A stretch of DNA of 64,000 bases from Patella vulgata (GCF_932274485.2 NC_065879.2:91817459-91881458), one strand, 5' to 3'. Counted from the stretch's first letter, positions 1-10,915 are shown. Program-made: numbers and translations. Notes: a model not told the origin generated them from the letters alone.

Positions 1-65
1 CTCTACCCTTCCTGTCAGAAAAACATGGGGATGTTTACACATTTGAAATAAAGGTGTCCGGAACA

Positions 66-225
66 GTTAAAAATGATCATTGATTACGTAGAAGAAACCT
101 GGATTACTTCACGCCTTTTTTCAAAAAAAGATTTGTGTGTCCTTATGCAACCTGTTTGCACCAACAATGACGTTGAAGGCTGGATTTATTCGCTTGCTCA
201 GCTATATCTTGAAGAATTAAAGTGA
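66..225 (+). pseudogene. MULE-type transposase fragment
   Basis: The translation contains the blocks YVEETWITSRLF and TNNDVEGW. The same blocks occur in the MULE transposase remnant at 19.3-20.4 kb (YVEETWIT, RTNNDVEGWHNRLN). This corresponds to the C-terminal part of the MULE transposase domain. The reading frame runs out after about 50 residues and no partner exon is visible in the window. It is probably a dead fragment of a Mutator-like DNA transposon or a host gene derived from one. Confidence 0.6.
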
Positions 226-685
226 ATAATTAAGGTCATGGGTTCATCTACATCTTCTAACTATGGAAGGGATTCGCTGTCAATATTAAATGCTCTGCCA
301 TTGGTTATGTGTAAAAAGTACAAAGTCTTAATACCTCTAAAGGCAATGTAAACCGTCAAATGTTGTATTGGAAAAGGCTGTTTTTTGACATGACTACATT
401 TCCCTCATTACATTTTACATTTGCGCTCATATGCAAATGTAGGATATCACGTGACTTATTAACATATGCGGAAACGAGGCCGAGATCAAACTGGCACACT
501 ATAAGCCAATGTAAAACACACATTCAACTGATCACAAAAGATAAATCTTTTAAACTTCCATTTCCACACTCCCACATCTAACCAAAATACCCTTGTCATA
601 CTCAGTAGATATTACATAGTGATATGGGAAAATAACGACTATGATATAAGCTATGATAACCTATACTATACACTATACTTAGCAA
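226..685. other. Unassigned AT-rich stretch
   Basis: No convincing coding signal or terminal repeats were seen. Short ORFs here lack family motifs. Confidence 0.5.
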
Positions 686-689
686 TCAC

Positions 690-884
690 CTAAATCTAGG
701 TCACCGAGGTCCCGTGTTCACATTGGCGTACACGTAGAAGATCCCTTGACAGTTGGAATTCGATATAGGAGTAGCCCGTAGTTCCGCCGTCCGGGCAAAA
801 TTTCCCTCATAGCATACAGTATGGCGTATACCCGTTTTCATTAGTGCAGTTCGGAGCAGAACAGCGGGACGTTAAACGCCATTC
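690..884 (+). mobile_element. SINE family 1, 5'-truncated
   Basis: This matches the central and 3' part of the long tRNA-derived SINE that is complete at 42.94-43.28 kb. Shared blocks are AAGATCCCTTG, GGAATTCGATATA and GGAGCAGAACAG, followed by GGACGTTAAAC. The tRNA-like head is missing. Confidence 0.8.
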
Positions 885-1079
885 TATATGTAGATATACA
901 TTATTAATATCTGAAGACGTCCATAGAGGGCAGACAGCTAACTTATGATGTAATAATGTATGTCAGAATGAAGTAAAGTGGGGAATTTTTTACCTGGACG
1001 TATTTTTTTTTATGTATGTAGATATATGTATTGTAAATAAACTTAAAAAAATAATAATAAATGTTAACACGAGAGAGTA

Positions 1080-1400
1080 CGCACTTTTTAGTGCAGTTCC
1101 AGAACGAGAATACAACGATGGTAGTATCACGATCAAAGATATTTACAGAGGAGGCTAGATTGTGAACACTGTCATGTAGCTTTGACAGTAAAGCACATTT
1201 TGATTGAGTGCGACATGTTCCTTTGACAGTTAAGCACATTTTGATTTGAGTGCAAGTATCTCAAAAAATATAAGAAAAGCATTCTACCTTTGCATAATCT
1301 ATTTGCCCTACCAGCTTTATTTACTAAAGTGTTTAGACTTTTTAAAAGAGACGGGATTTTATCACAAATTTTAATTGTACATGTAGGCCTATATTTGATT
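1080..1400 (+). mobile_element. LINE 3' coding end (I/Nimb-like)
   Basis: The translation contains CEHCHVALTVKHILIEC, a cysteine motif found near the C-terminus of I/Jockey-group non-LTR polyproteins. The same segment is at 35.6-35.7 kb (CVHCHVTLTVKHILIEC). The motif DNA is partly duplicated in tandem at about 1172-1250. The downstream TTTTTAAAAGAGAC stretch also matches the LINE copy at 37.26 kb. This is a 5'-truncated, decayed copy. Confidence 0.6.
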
Positions 1401-1680
1401 TGATTAGAGGTGAGAGTGGGCGGTGTGTACATGATACAGTAGGGGGAAAAGAGAACAGCTTTTGTGCTGAAATTTTAAATGAAGTGTCGTGGACTATAGA
1501 AATCAACCCCCAACAGTTACAGTAAAACCACCAACCGTACGCGCAAGCCAACTAAAGAGAAAGCGCCATCCAGCAAAGAACCAGCAAGAAAAACTTTTAA
1601 AAAGTGGAGGAGTAGTTTATCAAGGGTGGAAATACATAGTTATAGAGCCAAATATTCCACTGTATAGATATGGGAACGGC

Positions 1681-1885
1681 GGTTTTATTTCCGATTATCT
1701 ATCGTCCTTACTCGAGGATACCTTGATAATCCGTTGGAAATAAATGCGCCTCGGAAAAATTGTATAGCCTAGAGGCGTCTTCCGATAATATGCAACTGGA
1801 AACCCTTGTCCCACAGCAATACTAAATATACGACGAGGCGTTGTCGTTAGGGGGTGACCGTGGTACTGGAGCGTCTACAAACTAG
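1681..1885 (+). repeat. Interspersed repeat, copy 1 (pair with 3325-3487)
   Basis: Blocks such as TCCGATTATCTAT, CCCTTGTCCCACAGCAATAC and GTTGTCGTTAGGGGGTGAC recur in the same order at 3325-3487. The 84-codon ORF at 1489-1743 overlaps this repeat and has no recognisable domain. Confidence 0.7.
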
Positions 1886-1889
1886 AGGA

Positions 1890-2980
1890 AAATAATACTT
1901 TAAGAACTAACGTTTATTTCGGGTGCTGGTATATACAGTATGAGTGAGTGGTGAGAGACGGGACTCGCTCCCATATATACTCTAACGGCGCTAACCCTTA
2001 TAGTCAGTGTTGAGTACTAAGTAGAAGGAGTGATGTCCCAGTAAGGACACAATGATTATGACATAATAGGAATAAGTTCACATAATGAACCTGTTGTCAA
2101 TTCCAACATAATTTGAGTATGGCTAGACTTTTTAACAATAATTTTATATAAAGTAATATAATGCAAATGGTATGTATCACAAAATAATTGGTAACACGTG
2201 GTAACTGACAAGGGGAGGCTGTGTGGTATAAGTATATTCAAAAACAGGGTTAGACTTCACATAGACTGAATTTTGGAGTAAATTAGTCATCGCCGAAAGA
2301 GTTCTTACTTTAGAAAAATCCACATAACAATTACGACGGCGCCTGCCAATAATCCCAGCGCAGAAAATACTAAAATAGAATTAAAACTTAAAAACGAAGG
2401 TTTAGCATAAATTTGACCATCAAGTAGTCATTCAGTGAGACTAATATTATAACCTGTTAATTTTTAACACCATCAGCCATCCTGTCTAAACTTAAATGAT
2501 CCTTCTGATCTTTAGCTATGACATCAAATTTATTAGAATATATATATATATATGAAAATCGGGAATGCCTACTGTAATAGGTTTACTAAATAGAGACATA
2601 GCTGTAACATTTTCAATAGTCCTCATTGAAGAAATGTTGTAGTAAAGCTGGATTTACTGGATGCACATGTGTTACGTTACCGGAAGATAAATTTTGACAG
2701 TTACCTAAATGAGCGGAAAAGGTAAACATTGAAGTAACTTCACAAGGCCATGGATCATGTATGATACAAAATGAGCACCCCTCAACAATTTTCTTACCAC
2801 GAGGACAAGTAAATGTTTATGTTGGAGTATTATAAACTAATAAATCACTTTTAGAAATTTATATTAATCTAGATGGTTGTTGTTATAATAAGGTACACTA
2901 TAAGATTAAAAACATGCGGATAAGATAAGTCTGGGGTGAAGAAAAAGTGTGAACACCACTTTAACTTTAGCACTAATAAT
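1890..2980. other. Unassigned stretch
   Basis: Low-complexity AT tracts, including a TA microsatellite near 2540. No supported gene or mobile-element end was seen. Confidence 0.5.
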
Positions 2981-2983
2981 ACC

Positions 2984-3265
2984 CTAAGGTAGAGGGGTGA
3001 GACTTATCCAATCCCTTTTCATTTTATCATACTTAAATAATTTGTTGAAACTAATACATGTGCGGCAGTTAAACCTTTCGAAAGAAACGTGTTTGTCTAC
3101 GTTTTGTACCATCCTGTCATAATAATTACGATGTACCTTGTCGATCATCTCGGCTGGTTCCGAACTGCTTGCTTCTGCTGCGCCTGTGTTTTCACGGGAT
3201 ACTAAGACTTGTCCACCACTTCTTAAGGCGTAGGGTAATACAGACGGCGACGCTCCTGGTGGCAT
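2984..3265 (-). CDS. Hypothetical 93-residue ORF
   Basis: This ORF starts MPPGASPSVLPYALRSGG and has fairly even, protein-like composition: a small and acidic N-terminal half, then basic, with two cysteines (CRTC). I do not recognise it. No splice sites, poly(A) signal or second copy support it, so it may be an exon relic of a transposon or chance. It ends just before the repeat at 3325. Confidence 0.2.
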   Translation of the reverse strand: MPPGASPSVLPYALRSGGQVLVSRENTGAAEASSSEPAEMIDKVHRNYYDRMVQNVDKHVSFERFNCRTCISFNKLFKYDKMKRDWISLTPLP

Positions 3266-3324
3266 ATCTTCGAGGTACCAATTGATCGTTTAGATCTCCA
3301 CCATCTGCTGCGAACGGAGTCTTT

Positions 3325-3487
3325 TCTTTTATCTCCGATTATCTATTGTCCTTACAACGAGGATACCTTAATGATGCCCTCCGGGAAGATTATCTAGCGC
3401 AACTGGAAAACCCTTGTCCCACAGCAATACTTAATATACGAGTTGTCGTTAGGGGGTGACTGTGGTACTGGAGGGTCTACAAACTAC
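3325..3487 (+). repeat. Interspersed repeat, copy 2
   Basis: Second copy of the 1681-1885 repeat, with several indels. It directly precedes the helix-turn-helix relic. Confidence 0.7.
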
Positions 3488-3509
3488 ACGTGGTTCCAGA
3501 TATGGCTTT

Positions 3510-3960
3510 TTAACAAAGTTGACTTACAAACGTTTGTACTGGAGTCTGCTAAAATATTCTTTATGCCACTGGCACTCCCGATTACAATCTTCATTTAAGA
3601 ATTTTTTCACAATATTAATATCCTTGTTTTTTTAGAATTTTGAACAAAGGTGATCTAGCTTCATATAATTTAGCCCGTCTCGTAATATTCACCATATGTT
3701 TGGCGCAATAATGCCCGGTTGGAGCTGACGTGCCATAAAACCCCATTTCATTTCATTTGGTCTAGCTTTTTAATCGATCGACTCTTCCCGGCCTCTCGCT
3801 TCATATACCTCCAAATCACTTTTTTTTAACCAGCTGGCCAGGTCACATAAATTTTAAATTCTTTTTCAAGTTCCCTGGGTATCGTAAATGTCCCCCAGCC
3901 GTCTTCATTTAATCTAATAATCCTCAAAGGCCTCCAGTACCTACCAGTCCCGAGAACGCA
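3510..3960 (-). pseudogene. Helix-turn-helix-like ORF relic, copy 1
   Basis: Read on the minus strand this is a diverged copy of the segment at 15786-16165. Matching peptide blocks are LRIIRLNEDGW and RELEKEFKIYVTW. The pattern of a short basic helix pair following LRIIKL resembles N-terminal DNA-binding regions of transposases or Psq-like proteins, but this is an inference. A LINE 3' tail (3662-3750) interrupts it. Confidence 0.4.
3662..3750 (+). mobile_element. Extremely 5'-truncated LINE 3' tail
   Basis: The segment from TTTGGCGCAATAATG through GGAGCTGACGTGCC to ACCCCATTTCATTTCATT matches the 3' end of the LINE at 37.45-37.53 kb. The flanks GATCTAGCTT and GGTCTAGCTT look like an imperfect target duplication. 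The uninterrupted copy at 16.0 kb has one such block. Confidence 0.65.
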
Positions 3961-4345
3961 CCGCCCGTAAAATGCTTAGAAAAAATAAACAATTGTGAAT
4001 TAACACCTATTCTTACTCCACGGTTTACATTATTCAAATTAAATAGCAATTTCTGGGTTTTTTTTAATAAATTTGAAAAATTTTGTATACTTCGTCGGCT
4101 TGAACATTCCCGTAACTCAAAATTTGGTATATCCCCAGAAGCGCACCCACACACAGAAAGTATAATAGAGTGAACTTTAAAAATGTGGTTAATAAAGTAA
4201 ATACATATATCTTGGGTTAAGTCGTTGGTCCAGAATTCATTGCAACATTTTACCAGTTTCTCTTTTGTTGTTAGATTTGTTTTCGATACCATTCTTTTTT
4301 AGCATGTTCCACACCATTTCTATGGGGTTCAGGTCATAACTTTCT
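3961..4345. other. Unassigned stretch before Tc1 element
   Basis: Nothing recognisable. A minus-strand ORF crosses it but has no domain signature. Confidence 0.45.
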
Positions 4346-4380
4346 GAAAAATATAAATACACTCAAAGCCATTGAAAAAT

Positions 4381-5650
4381 ATAAATACACTCAAAGTCAT
4401 TGTAAACGCAATGCCAAATTCAAAGTTTATTTACTGCAACAACTTTTAACAAATGTACATAACAATTGACAAAATCGAGATAACAGGCATCTGTGGATAA
4501 TTTCATGAAAGAATTCACTACAAACGCACAAAACCGAAACGTCATAGGAACATGAAACAAAGCAGGGGTCAGCTGAAGTCAATATCGGGTATGTCCACCC
4601 TGAGCTCTTACACATGCCTGGAGTCGCCTTGATATGAACTGGCACACGTGTCACTTACACGTGTCACTTTCTTGTCTGCGATATCACCTCGGTGGAAGCG
4701 GACGTAAAATACAACTAACCCATCACTTACACGCTGTGGGATTGTTTGCCAATGATTTGAGTGCCTGTGCCAACTCTGCAATAGTTCGTGGTGGCACGGC
4801 TTGGGTTCGAACCCGTCGTCCAAGTTCATCCCAAAGGTGTTCGATCGGGTTCTTGTCGACGTCGGTAGATACGGTGACGTCCATCGCGAAAACTGGTGTT
4901 GAATTGGGGTTCATCCGAAAGATGACATTCCGCCATGGGTGTTGTGCAGATACCCCCGATTTGCGGCCTATTGCTGTCTGGCATGACGATGCAAAATGAT
5001 TTGACCTTGGTAAAGTTGATGGCTGCGTAACCTAAGAGAAGCCAGGCGCCTTCGGACTGTTTGAGGGCTAATCTGACGTCGTCGTGTTCCAACAGTTCCC
5101 CTGGCAGTAGCTGACTGGAACCTGTTGTGCAGATGCTGGAGTTGGATTTGGCGATCTTGAGCAGCGTTTGTTACAGGTGGCGCTCCAGGTCGGGGGTCGA
5201 TCGGCAACTCTTTCAGTGGCGTGTAAACGTTGTCATTGACAAGCAATGGTCGATGGGTGGGCATTAAAATGTCTGGCGACGGCTATCTGTGAAGCCCCCC
5301 TTATCCAGCATGCCAATAGCTCTGTTCCTGTTTTCTTGTGTAAGACCTGGCATTTTTCCGACGTGATGAATGTTGAAATTTTGATCTGTATTTATAAGGC
5401 CAGAGTGCAGGGAATGCACGTGCACGACATGGGACTGCTTAAAATCGTGAAAAAAGACGTGTTGCGTTTGCACAATCAAAGTTCATTACCGAGAACTGAT
5501 ATTGGGTTCAAACCAGAACTCCACAAAAAGAGACCCCTCACAAGTTTCACCTATGTGCCATAAGATAGGAAAGCCTAAAAAAGCTTTTACCAGAAATATT
5601 TCACGAATTAGGCATTGCGGTTTTTAATGGCTTTGAGTATATATACACAT
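4381..5650 (-). mobile_element. Decayed Tc1-like transposon with inverted ends
   Basis: The left end (from about 4381: ATAAATACACTCAAAG, then CGCAATGCC) is inverted at the right end (5585-5645: GGCATTGCGG, then GGCTTTGAGTAT). This gives imperfect terminal inverted repeats of about 50 bp. The outermost left-end block is present twice in tandem (4351-4376 and 4381-4402). The element is about 1.27 kb and contains the transposase relic on the minus strand. Confidence 0.75.
4579..5353 (-). pseudogene. Tc1-like transposase pseudogene
   Basis: Scattered blocks lie in the right order on the minus strand. MPGLTQENRNRAIGML is at the N-terminus. AAQDRQIQLQHLHNRFQ and ISPQTVRRRL form the second helix-turn-helix region. 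A SDEPQF block represents the first catalytic Asp region, KNPIEHLWDELGRR the Glu region, and RAQGGHTRY the C-terminus. The span is about 775 nt, against roughly 1 kb for an intact Tc1 gene. The region with the second catalytic Asp (QDN...H) is missing and the blocks lie in several frames. It is inactive. Confidence 0.85.
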
Positions 5651-5769
5651 GTACGTCAGTAATCGTTCTACACTGTAGGTCAACATGCGTTATTTTCCAA
5701 GTCGTTTTATGTGGGACAAGTCTTGTTACATACATACATCATCCATTTCGACCCGATTCTCTCATGGGA

Positions 5770-6075
5770 ACATTGGCCGAGAAAGTTCATCTGGATTTTC
5801 CGACGTGGTTTCCCCTTGTCAGTGGTGCAGAACGGAGGGCCTGACAAGGACAGTTGTCTAGTCCTTGGGATTAGACGAAAAACCGAGGTCCCGTGTATAC
5901 ATTGGAATGCACGTAAAAGATCCCTTGGCAGTTGGAATTCGATATAAGTGTAGGCGATAGTGCCGCTGCCCGGGCACAATTTCCCTCATAGCACACTGTA
6001 TGGCATATGCCCGTCTTCATTAGCCCAGTATAGGAGCAGAACAGTAGGACGTTAAACTCCATTTCATTTCTCTCA
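5770..6075 (+). mobile_element. SINE family 1, head-truncated
   Basis: The copy starts at the CATTGGCCGAGAAAGTTCATC block, keeps the whole central domain and ends GGACGTTAAACTCCATTTCATTTC. The A-box region is missing. Its tail coincides with the left edge of the tandem 2.75-kb array. Confidence 0.85.
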
Positions 6076-6133
6076 TGGGAAGTGAATTGGTTTCCAACTT
6101 TTCACTTCCCATTTTACAAACAATGAATATATG

Positions 6134-6540
6134 CTTAAAGAATGGGGTTTTACCTGATGGCCATTCTTTTATCCAATTGATATCATAGGTATGGAGGAAG
6201 TCTTGGGGGGGGGGGGCTTCTTTCTTAACTTGTGTTTTGGGTCATTGTCTTGAACAAAGCGATGGCCATCCGTGTATTCATTCTGGACAACCGGCAAAAG
6301 AGTCTCGTAAAACATGGTCCCTGTAAAATTGGGCATCCAATCTAAAATTAAAAGGCCTGTGGTGCACGTTTGCTGATACCACCCCATAGATGAACTTTAA
6401 GGGGATGTTTGCTCCTTTTGTCTGTAACCAACAGTCTTGTTATCGTATAATTGTTTACTGCACTCATCTGTAAAAATGATATTGTCAAAGTTATCGTTGC
6501 TTCAATAAAGATTAGCAAATTTCCATACGTTTAATTTTGT
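6134..6540 (-). pseudogene. Tc1/mariner transposase scrap, unit 1
   Basis: Minus-strand translation has DNFDNIIFTDEC (first Asp region), then MGWYQQTC, then a GHRFVQDNDPKH block (second Asp region) and FLHTYDINW. This resembles the DDE core of a Tc1-like transposase. A poly-G run of 12 interrupts it and the Glu region is not seen. The same scrap is in units 2 and 3. Confidence 0.65.
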
Positions 6541-6600
6541 TAGCGTCGCAAATTAGCTGGCAACATTGTGGTTCGGACTCTTGTGTATGCAGCACAGACC

Positions 6601-6672
6601 TGTCAACTCTACCGCATCACGCGGTAAAGTGCCGCGAAAAGGCCTCATGTACCGCTCTACTGCGCGGTAATA
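6601..6672. repeat. Paired ACCGC/GCGGT hairpins
   Basis: ACCGCATCACGCGGT and ACCGCTCTACTGCGCGGT lie about 35 bp apart, each forming a 5-bp stem. They are conserved at the same place in units 2 and 3. They sit next to the Tc1 scrap; function unknown. Confidence 0.5.
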
Positions 6673-7169
6673 GATTTCTACAGCATTTTCAAACAAAGAG
6701 TTTTTTAATTTCCTCGCCAAAACTATGGAACCAACTCTTTGCATGTAAACAATAAAGATCGCGACTTTCGGTTATCAACATCGATTTGGGATATTGTAAG
6801 GTGTAATTTAGCTAAGAGATTTGTTCTCAAATTCTTTTCAATCTATTTTAGAGTAAATAAAGTGGATATAATTATTGGCACGTGTTCCAAAATACTCTTA
6901 AAATGCGTAGCGATAAACTAAACAAATAGCGACCAATTTACGGCAGCAATGGCTGAAATTTTCGTTTGCGCGCGTACATAAGTAGTATCTGTGACCTTCT
7001 GGCCATATTTTTACCAAGGAGAGTTGACGCCTTTGTTCTATTCAATAGATTGAATAGGGTATTGTTATCCGAACAATGGGGATATGAATATAGATGAATA
7101 GGTATTGTTATAATGAACTCTTGTTTATCCTTTGACCTCATTTGACTTCTGTTACGAGGTTAGCTGGAG

Positions 7170-7560
7170 GTCACGCATTGATTATTGGGGGGGGGGGGTG
7201 AGTGGGGTGGGGTTGCCCCTTTATAGACAGCCGCGTCGGGGTTCGTGCTGAGGTCAGGTCGTGCGTGGTCTAGCGTTAAGATTGACCATTGATTGGATTG
7301 CGATTGTTTATCCGGGGTTGGTTACCCCCCCCCCCCCCCTTCCACTCAGTTACCCCCCCCCCCTCCCACATACCCCTTCACCTCAGTTACCCCCCCCTCC
7401 CACATACCCCTTCACCCCAACGCCCCCCTCCCTCCTCCCCCCCACCATTTCATTCCTCTATATTCTTCAATTAGTTACCCCCCCTCCCCCTTCACCCCAA
7501 CGTCCCCTCTCCCCCCCCCCACCATTTCATTCCTCTATATTTTTCAATTAGTGACAAAGC
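7170..7560. repeat. Poly-G and poly-C rich tracts
   Basis: A G run near 7188 and repeated C runs separated by ACATACCCC or CACCATTTCATTCC. The block CCACCATTTCATTCCTCTAT occurs twice. Tract lengths differ between the three units. Confidence 0.8.
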
Positions 7561-7610
7561 TAAGAAGCTAACAATGTTGGGGGGTTTTTTTTCAATATTT
7601 TTTTTTATTT

Positions 7611-7616
7611 TTTATT
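7611..7616 (-). promoter_or_regulatory. Poly(A) signal candidate, unit 1 gene
   Basis: An AATAAA on the minus strand lies 7 bases after the stop codon of the last exon, followed by further A/T-rich sequence. It is conserved in all three units. Confidence 0.5.
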
Positions 7617-7622
7617 TACATT

Positions 7623-7755
7623 TTAAAGCGACGGTGAGTTCCAATCGGCCAATTCCCTGTAAGTTTCTAAAATATCCATTGGCTTCTTAAACCCCGGATT
7701 TGTGTCTGCCACCAACCTCAAACGTGCCAATATATAGTCCGTGTATGCTAACAAT
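7623..7755 (-). CDS. Unknown gene, last exon, unit 1
   Basis: A good acceptor (pyrimidine tract then TGCAG) precedes a 43-codon segment ending in TAA. It begins TLLAYTDYILARLRLV once the split codon AC/A is joined and ends ADWNSPSL. The phase matches the donor of the exon at 8554-8757. An AATAAA follows. I do not recognise the protein. Presence of the same open segment in three units suggests it is, or recently was, a real gene, but upstream exons are not found. Confidence 0.55.
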
Positions 7756-7837
7756 CTGCAGAAAAGAACAAAACAAATAGGTATCAGGTAAATAAAGCAA
7801 TATTAATATTATAAGAATAGCATTGATTACAGTCTCG

Positions 7838-8160
7838 GGTTCGCTAGCCTAGAGGTCGGGTGTTCGATCCCTGCATTGGCTGAGAAAGGTCACACCGATT
7901 TCTGGAGGGGTTTCCCCATTGGCTGTGATTCAGGTCGGAGGTCCTGACAAGGACGGCCGTCTAGTCGTTCGGATGGGACTGAAAACTGAGGTGCCGTGTG
8001 TACCCATTGTCGTGCAGGTAAAAGATCCCTTGGCCGTCGGAAAAGGATATAAGTGTAGGCCGTAGTCGTGCTACCCGGACAAAATTTCACTCATAGCACA
8101 CGGTCTGGCTTATGCCCGGTCCTTCCTAAGCACACGTTAGGAGTAGAACAGTAGGATTTT
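7838..8160 (+). mobile_element. SINE family 1, diverged, unit 1 intron
   Basis: The B-box-like block GGTCGGGTGTTCGATCCC is followed by the diverged central domain (AAGATCCCTTGGCCG, then GGATATAAG) and the tail GGAGTAGAACAGTAGG. It lies in the intron between the two unknown exons and so was amplified with the unit. Confidence 0.8.
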
Positions 8161-8553
8161 AACCCCCCACCCCCTATTACATTTCATTTAGGTATTGACG
8201 GCGAGGTGTGCGTGGGGGGGGGGGCGGAGGGTATACACGCAAGCATCTTCAAATCGCGGGTGGTGAAATGAAGTGAGACGTTTAACTGCCTCGCTGTTTG
8301 TTTCCTATACCTAAATTAATGCCATAGGCTATGTGGATGTCGTTCAAAACAAAACTACGTTCAAGAATCGATACTTAGAAACCACAAGCAAACACCCGTG
8401 GCCTGTAAAGTACAGTCTGCTTGACTGAACATCCTTGAATGGGCAACCCGATACAGACAAGCCCCTCATTGCCACGGTGGCGGCGACCCCTCCCCCACCC
8501 CACCCCCACCCTCCTTTCTTCCGAAACACCATACAAGTAGTTAAAAAACTTAC

Positions 8554-8757
8554 GTTTCTTTTTCCTGGCTAGGCGTGGCTGGTCTAGTCGGGATGAACGG
8601 GTTGTGGGTAGACAACACAGCGTCCGCGTCCGACAAAATACCCCGTAACTGTATTACAACATCGGGCGTGCCTAAGGAATGGGTATAGGGTGCCAATGTC
8701 GCCGTAATCAGGCTAATGGTGCATAGTATAAAATTTCGAACATCAGCAATTGCATAC
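8554..8757 (-). CDS. Unknown gene, penultimate exon, unit 1
   Basis: A T-rich tract ending TTTTTTAAG precedes a 204-nt open segment with donor GTAAGT. It encodes YAIADVRNFILCTISLITAT, then a section with TPDVVIQLRGILSDADAV, and ends PATPSQEKE plus a split Thr codon. Splicing to the next exon keeps the frame. The apparent Met and hydrophobic start further upstream are an artefact of translating the intron pyrimidine tract, because unit 2 has an extra base there. Family unknown. Confidence 0.55.
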
Positions 8758-8904
8758 CTTAAAAAAGACAAAAAAAAATATAATATTAAAGATATTTTCA
8801 CCGTAAAATATTTAGGCCACAGGGGGTGGTGTCAAGGGTTAACTCCATTTCATTTCTCTCATGGGAAGTGAATTGGTTTCCAACCTTTCACTTCCCATTT
8901 TACA

Positions 8905-9310
8905 AACAATGAATATATGCTTAAAGAATGGGGTTTTACCTGATGGCCATTCTTTTATCCAATTGATATCATAGGTATGGAGGAAGTCTTGGGGGGGGGG
9001 GGGGCTTCTTTCTTAACTTGTGTTTTGGGTCATTGTCTTGAACAAAGCGATGGCCATCCGTGTATTCATTCTGGACAACCGGCAAAAGAGTCTCGTAAAA
9101 CATGGTCCCAATCTAAAATTAAAAGGCCTGTGGTGCACGTTTGCTGATACCACCCCATAGATGAACTTTAAGGGGATGTTTGCTCCTTTTGTCTGTAACC
9201 AACAGTCTTGTTATCGTATAATTGTTTACTGCACTCATCTGTAAAAATTATATTGTCAAAGTTATCGTTGCTTCAATAAAGATTAGCAAATTTCCATACG
9301 TTTAATTTTG
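8905..9310 (-). pseudogene. Tc1/mariner transposase scrap, unit 2
   Basis: Same as the unit 1 scrap, with a short internal deletion that further breaks the frame. Confidence 0.6.
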
Positions 9311-10359
9311 TTAGAGTCGCAAATTAGCTGGCAACATTGTGGTTCGGACTCTTGTGTATGCAGCACAGACCTGTCAACTCTACCGCATCACGCGGTAAAG
9401 TGCCGCGAAAAGGCCTCATGTACCGCTCTACTGCGCGGTAATAGATTTCTACCGCATTTTCAAACAAAGAGTTTTTTAATTTCCTCGCCAAAACTATGGA
9501 ACCAACTCTTTGCATGTAAACAATAAAGATCGCGACTTTCGGTTATCAACATCGATTTGGGATATTGTAAGGTGTAATTTAGCTAAGAGATTTGTTCTCA
9601 AATTCTTTTCAATCTATTTTAGAGTAAATAAAGTGGATATAATTATTGGCACGTGTTCCAAAATACTCTTAAAATGCGTAGCGATAAACTAAACAAATAG
9701 CGACCAATTTACGGCAGCAATGGCTGAAATTTTCGTTTGCGCGCGTACGTAAGTAGTATCTGTGGCCTTCTGGCCATATTTTTACCAATGAGAGTTGACG
9801 CCTTTGTTCTATTCAATAGATTGAATAGGGTATTGTTATCCGAACAATGGGGATATGAATATAGATGAATAGGTATTGTTATAATGAACTCTTGTTTATC
9901 CTTTGACCTCATTTGACTTCTGTTACGAGGTTAGCTGGAGGTCACGCATTGATTATTGGGGGGGGGGGTGAGTGGGGTGGGGTTGCCCCTTTATAGACAG
10001 CCGCGTCGGGGTTCGTGCTGAGGTCAGGTCGTGCGTGGTCTAGCGTTAAGGGCTAACGTTAAGATTGACCATTGATTGGATTGCGATTGTTTATCCGGGG
10101 TTGGTTACCCCCCCCCCCCTTCCACTCAGTTACCCCCCTCCCACATACCCCCAACGCCCCCCCCCCTCCTTCCTCCCCCCACCATTTCATTCCTCTATAT
10201 TCTTCAATTAGTTACCCTCCCTCCCCCTTCACCCCAACGTCCCGTCTCCCCCCCCCCACCATTTCATTCCTCTATATTTTTCAATTAGTGACAAGGCTAA
10301 GAAGCTAACAATGTTGGGGTTTTTTTTTTCAATATTTTTTTTTATTTTTTATTTACATT

Positions 10360-10492
10360 TTAAAGCGACGGTGAGTTCCAATCGGCCAATTCCCTGTAAG
10401 TTTCTAAAATATCCATTGGCTTCTTAAACCCCGGATTTGTGTCTGCCACCAACCTCAAACGTGCCAATATATAGTCCGTGTATGCTAACAAT
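10360..10492 (-). CDS. Unknown gene, last exon, unit 2
   Basis: Same length, acceptor, coding sequence and stop as the unit 1 exon at 7623-7755. The AATAAA on the 3' side is also kept. Confidence 0.55.
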
Positions 10493-10570
10493 CTGCAGAA
10501 AAGAACAAAACAAATAGGTATCAGGTAAATAAAGCAATATTAATATTATAAGAATAGCATTGATTACAGT

Positions 10571-10915
10571 CTCGGGTTCGCTAGCCTAGAGGTCGGGTGT
10601 TCGATCCCTGCATTGGCTGAGAAAGGTCACACCGATTTCTGGAGGGGTTTCCCCATTGGCTGTGATTCAGGTCGGAGGTCCTGACAAGGACGGCCGTCTA
10701 GTCGTTCGGATGGGACGGAAAACTGAGGTGCCGTGTGTACCCATTGTCGTGCAGGTAAAAGATCCCTTGGCCGTCGGAAAAGGATATAAGAGTAGGCCGT
10801 AGTCGTGCTACCCGGACAAAATTTCACTCATAGCACACGGTCTGGCTTATGCCCGGTCCTTCCTAAGCACACGTTAGGAGTAGAACAGTAGGATTTTAAC
10901 CCCCCCCCCCCCCCG
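10571..10915 (+). mobile_element. SINE family 1, diverged, unit 2 intron
   Basis: Copy of the intronic SINE of unit 1. It ends in an expanded C run near 10900. Confidence 0.8.

Larger units (their letters stand above)
6053..8838. repeat. Tandem segment unit 1
   Basis: First of nearly three head-to-tail copies of a segment of about 2.75 kb. Contents in order: a Tc1 transposase scrap, an ACCGC/GCGGT hairpin region, poly-G and poly-C tracts, the last exon of an unknown gene, a diverged SINE 1, then the preceding exon. The copies differ mostly at homopolymer runs and scattered substitutions, so duplication is recent relative to the surrounding decay. Confidence 0.92.

Noticed and set aside
7261-7571. 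Proline-rich proteins from overlapping ORFs
   Set aside because: They are translations of poly-C tracts; all three frames are open and lengths vary between units.
8550-8801. Signal peptide MKISLILYFFLSFL at the start of the unknown exon
   Set aside because: The hydrophobic stretch is the intron pyrimidine tract before the acceptor; unit 2 has a one-base difference there that breaks it.
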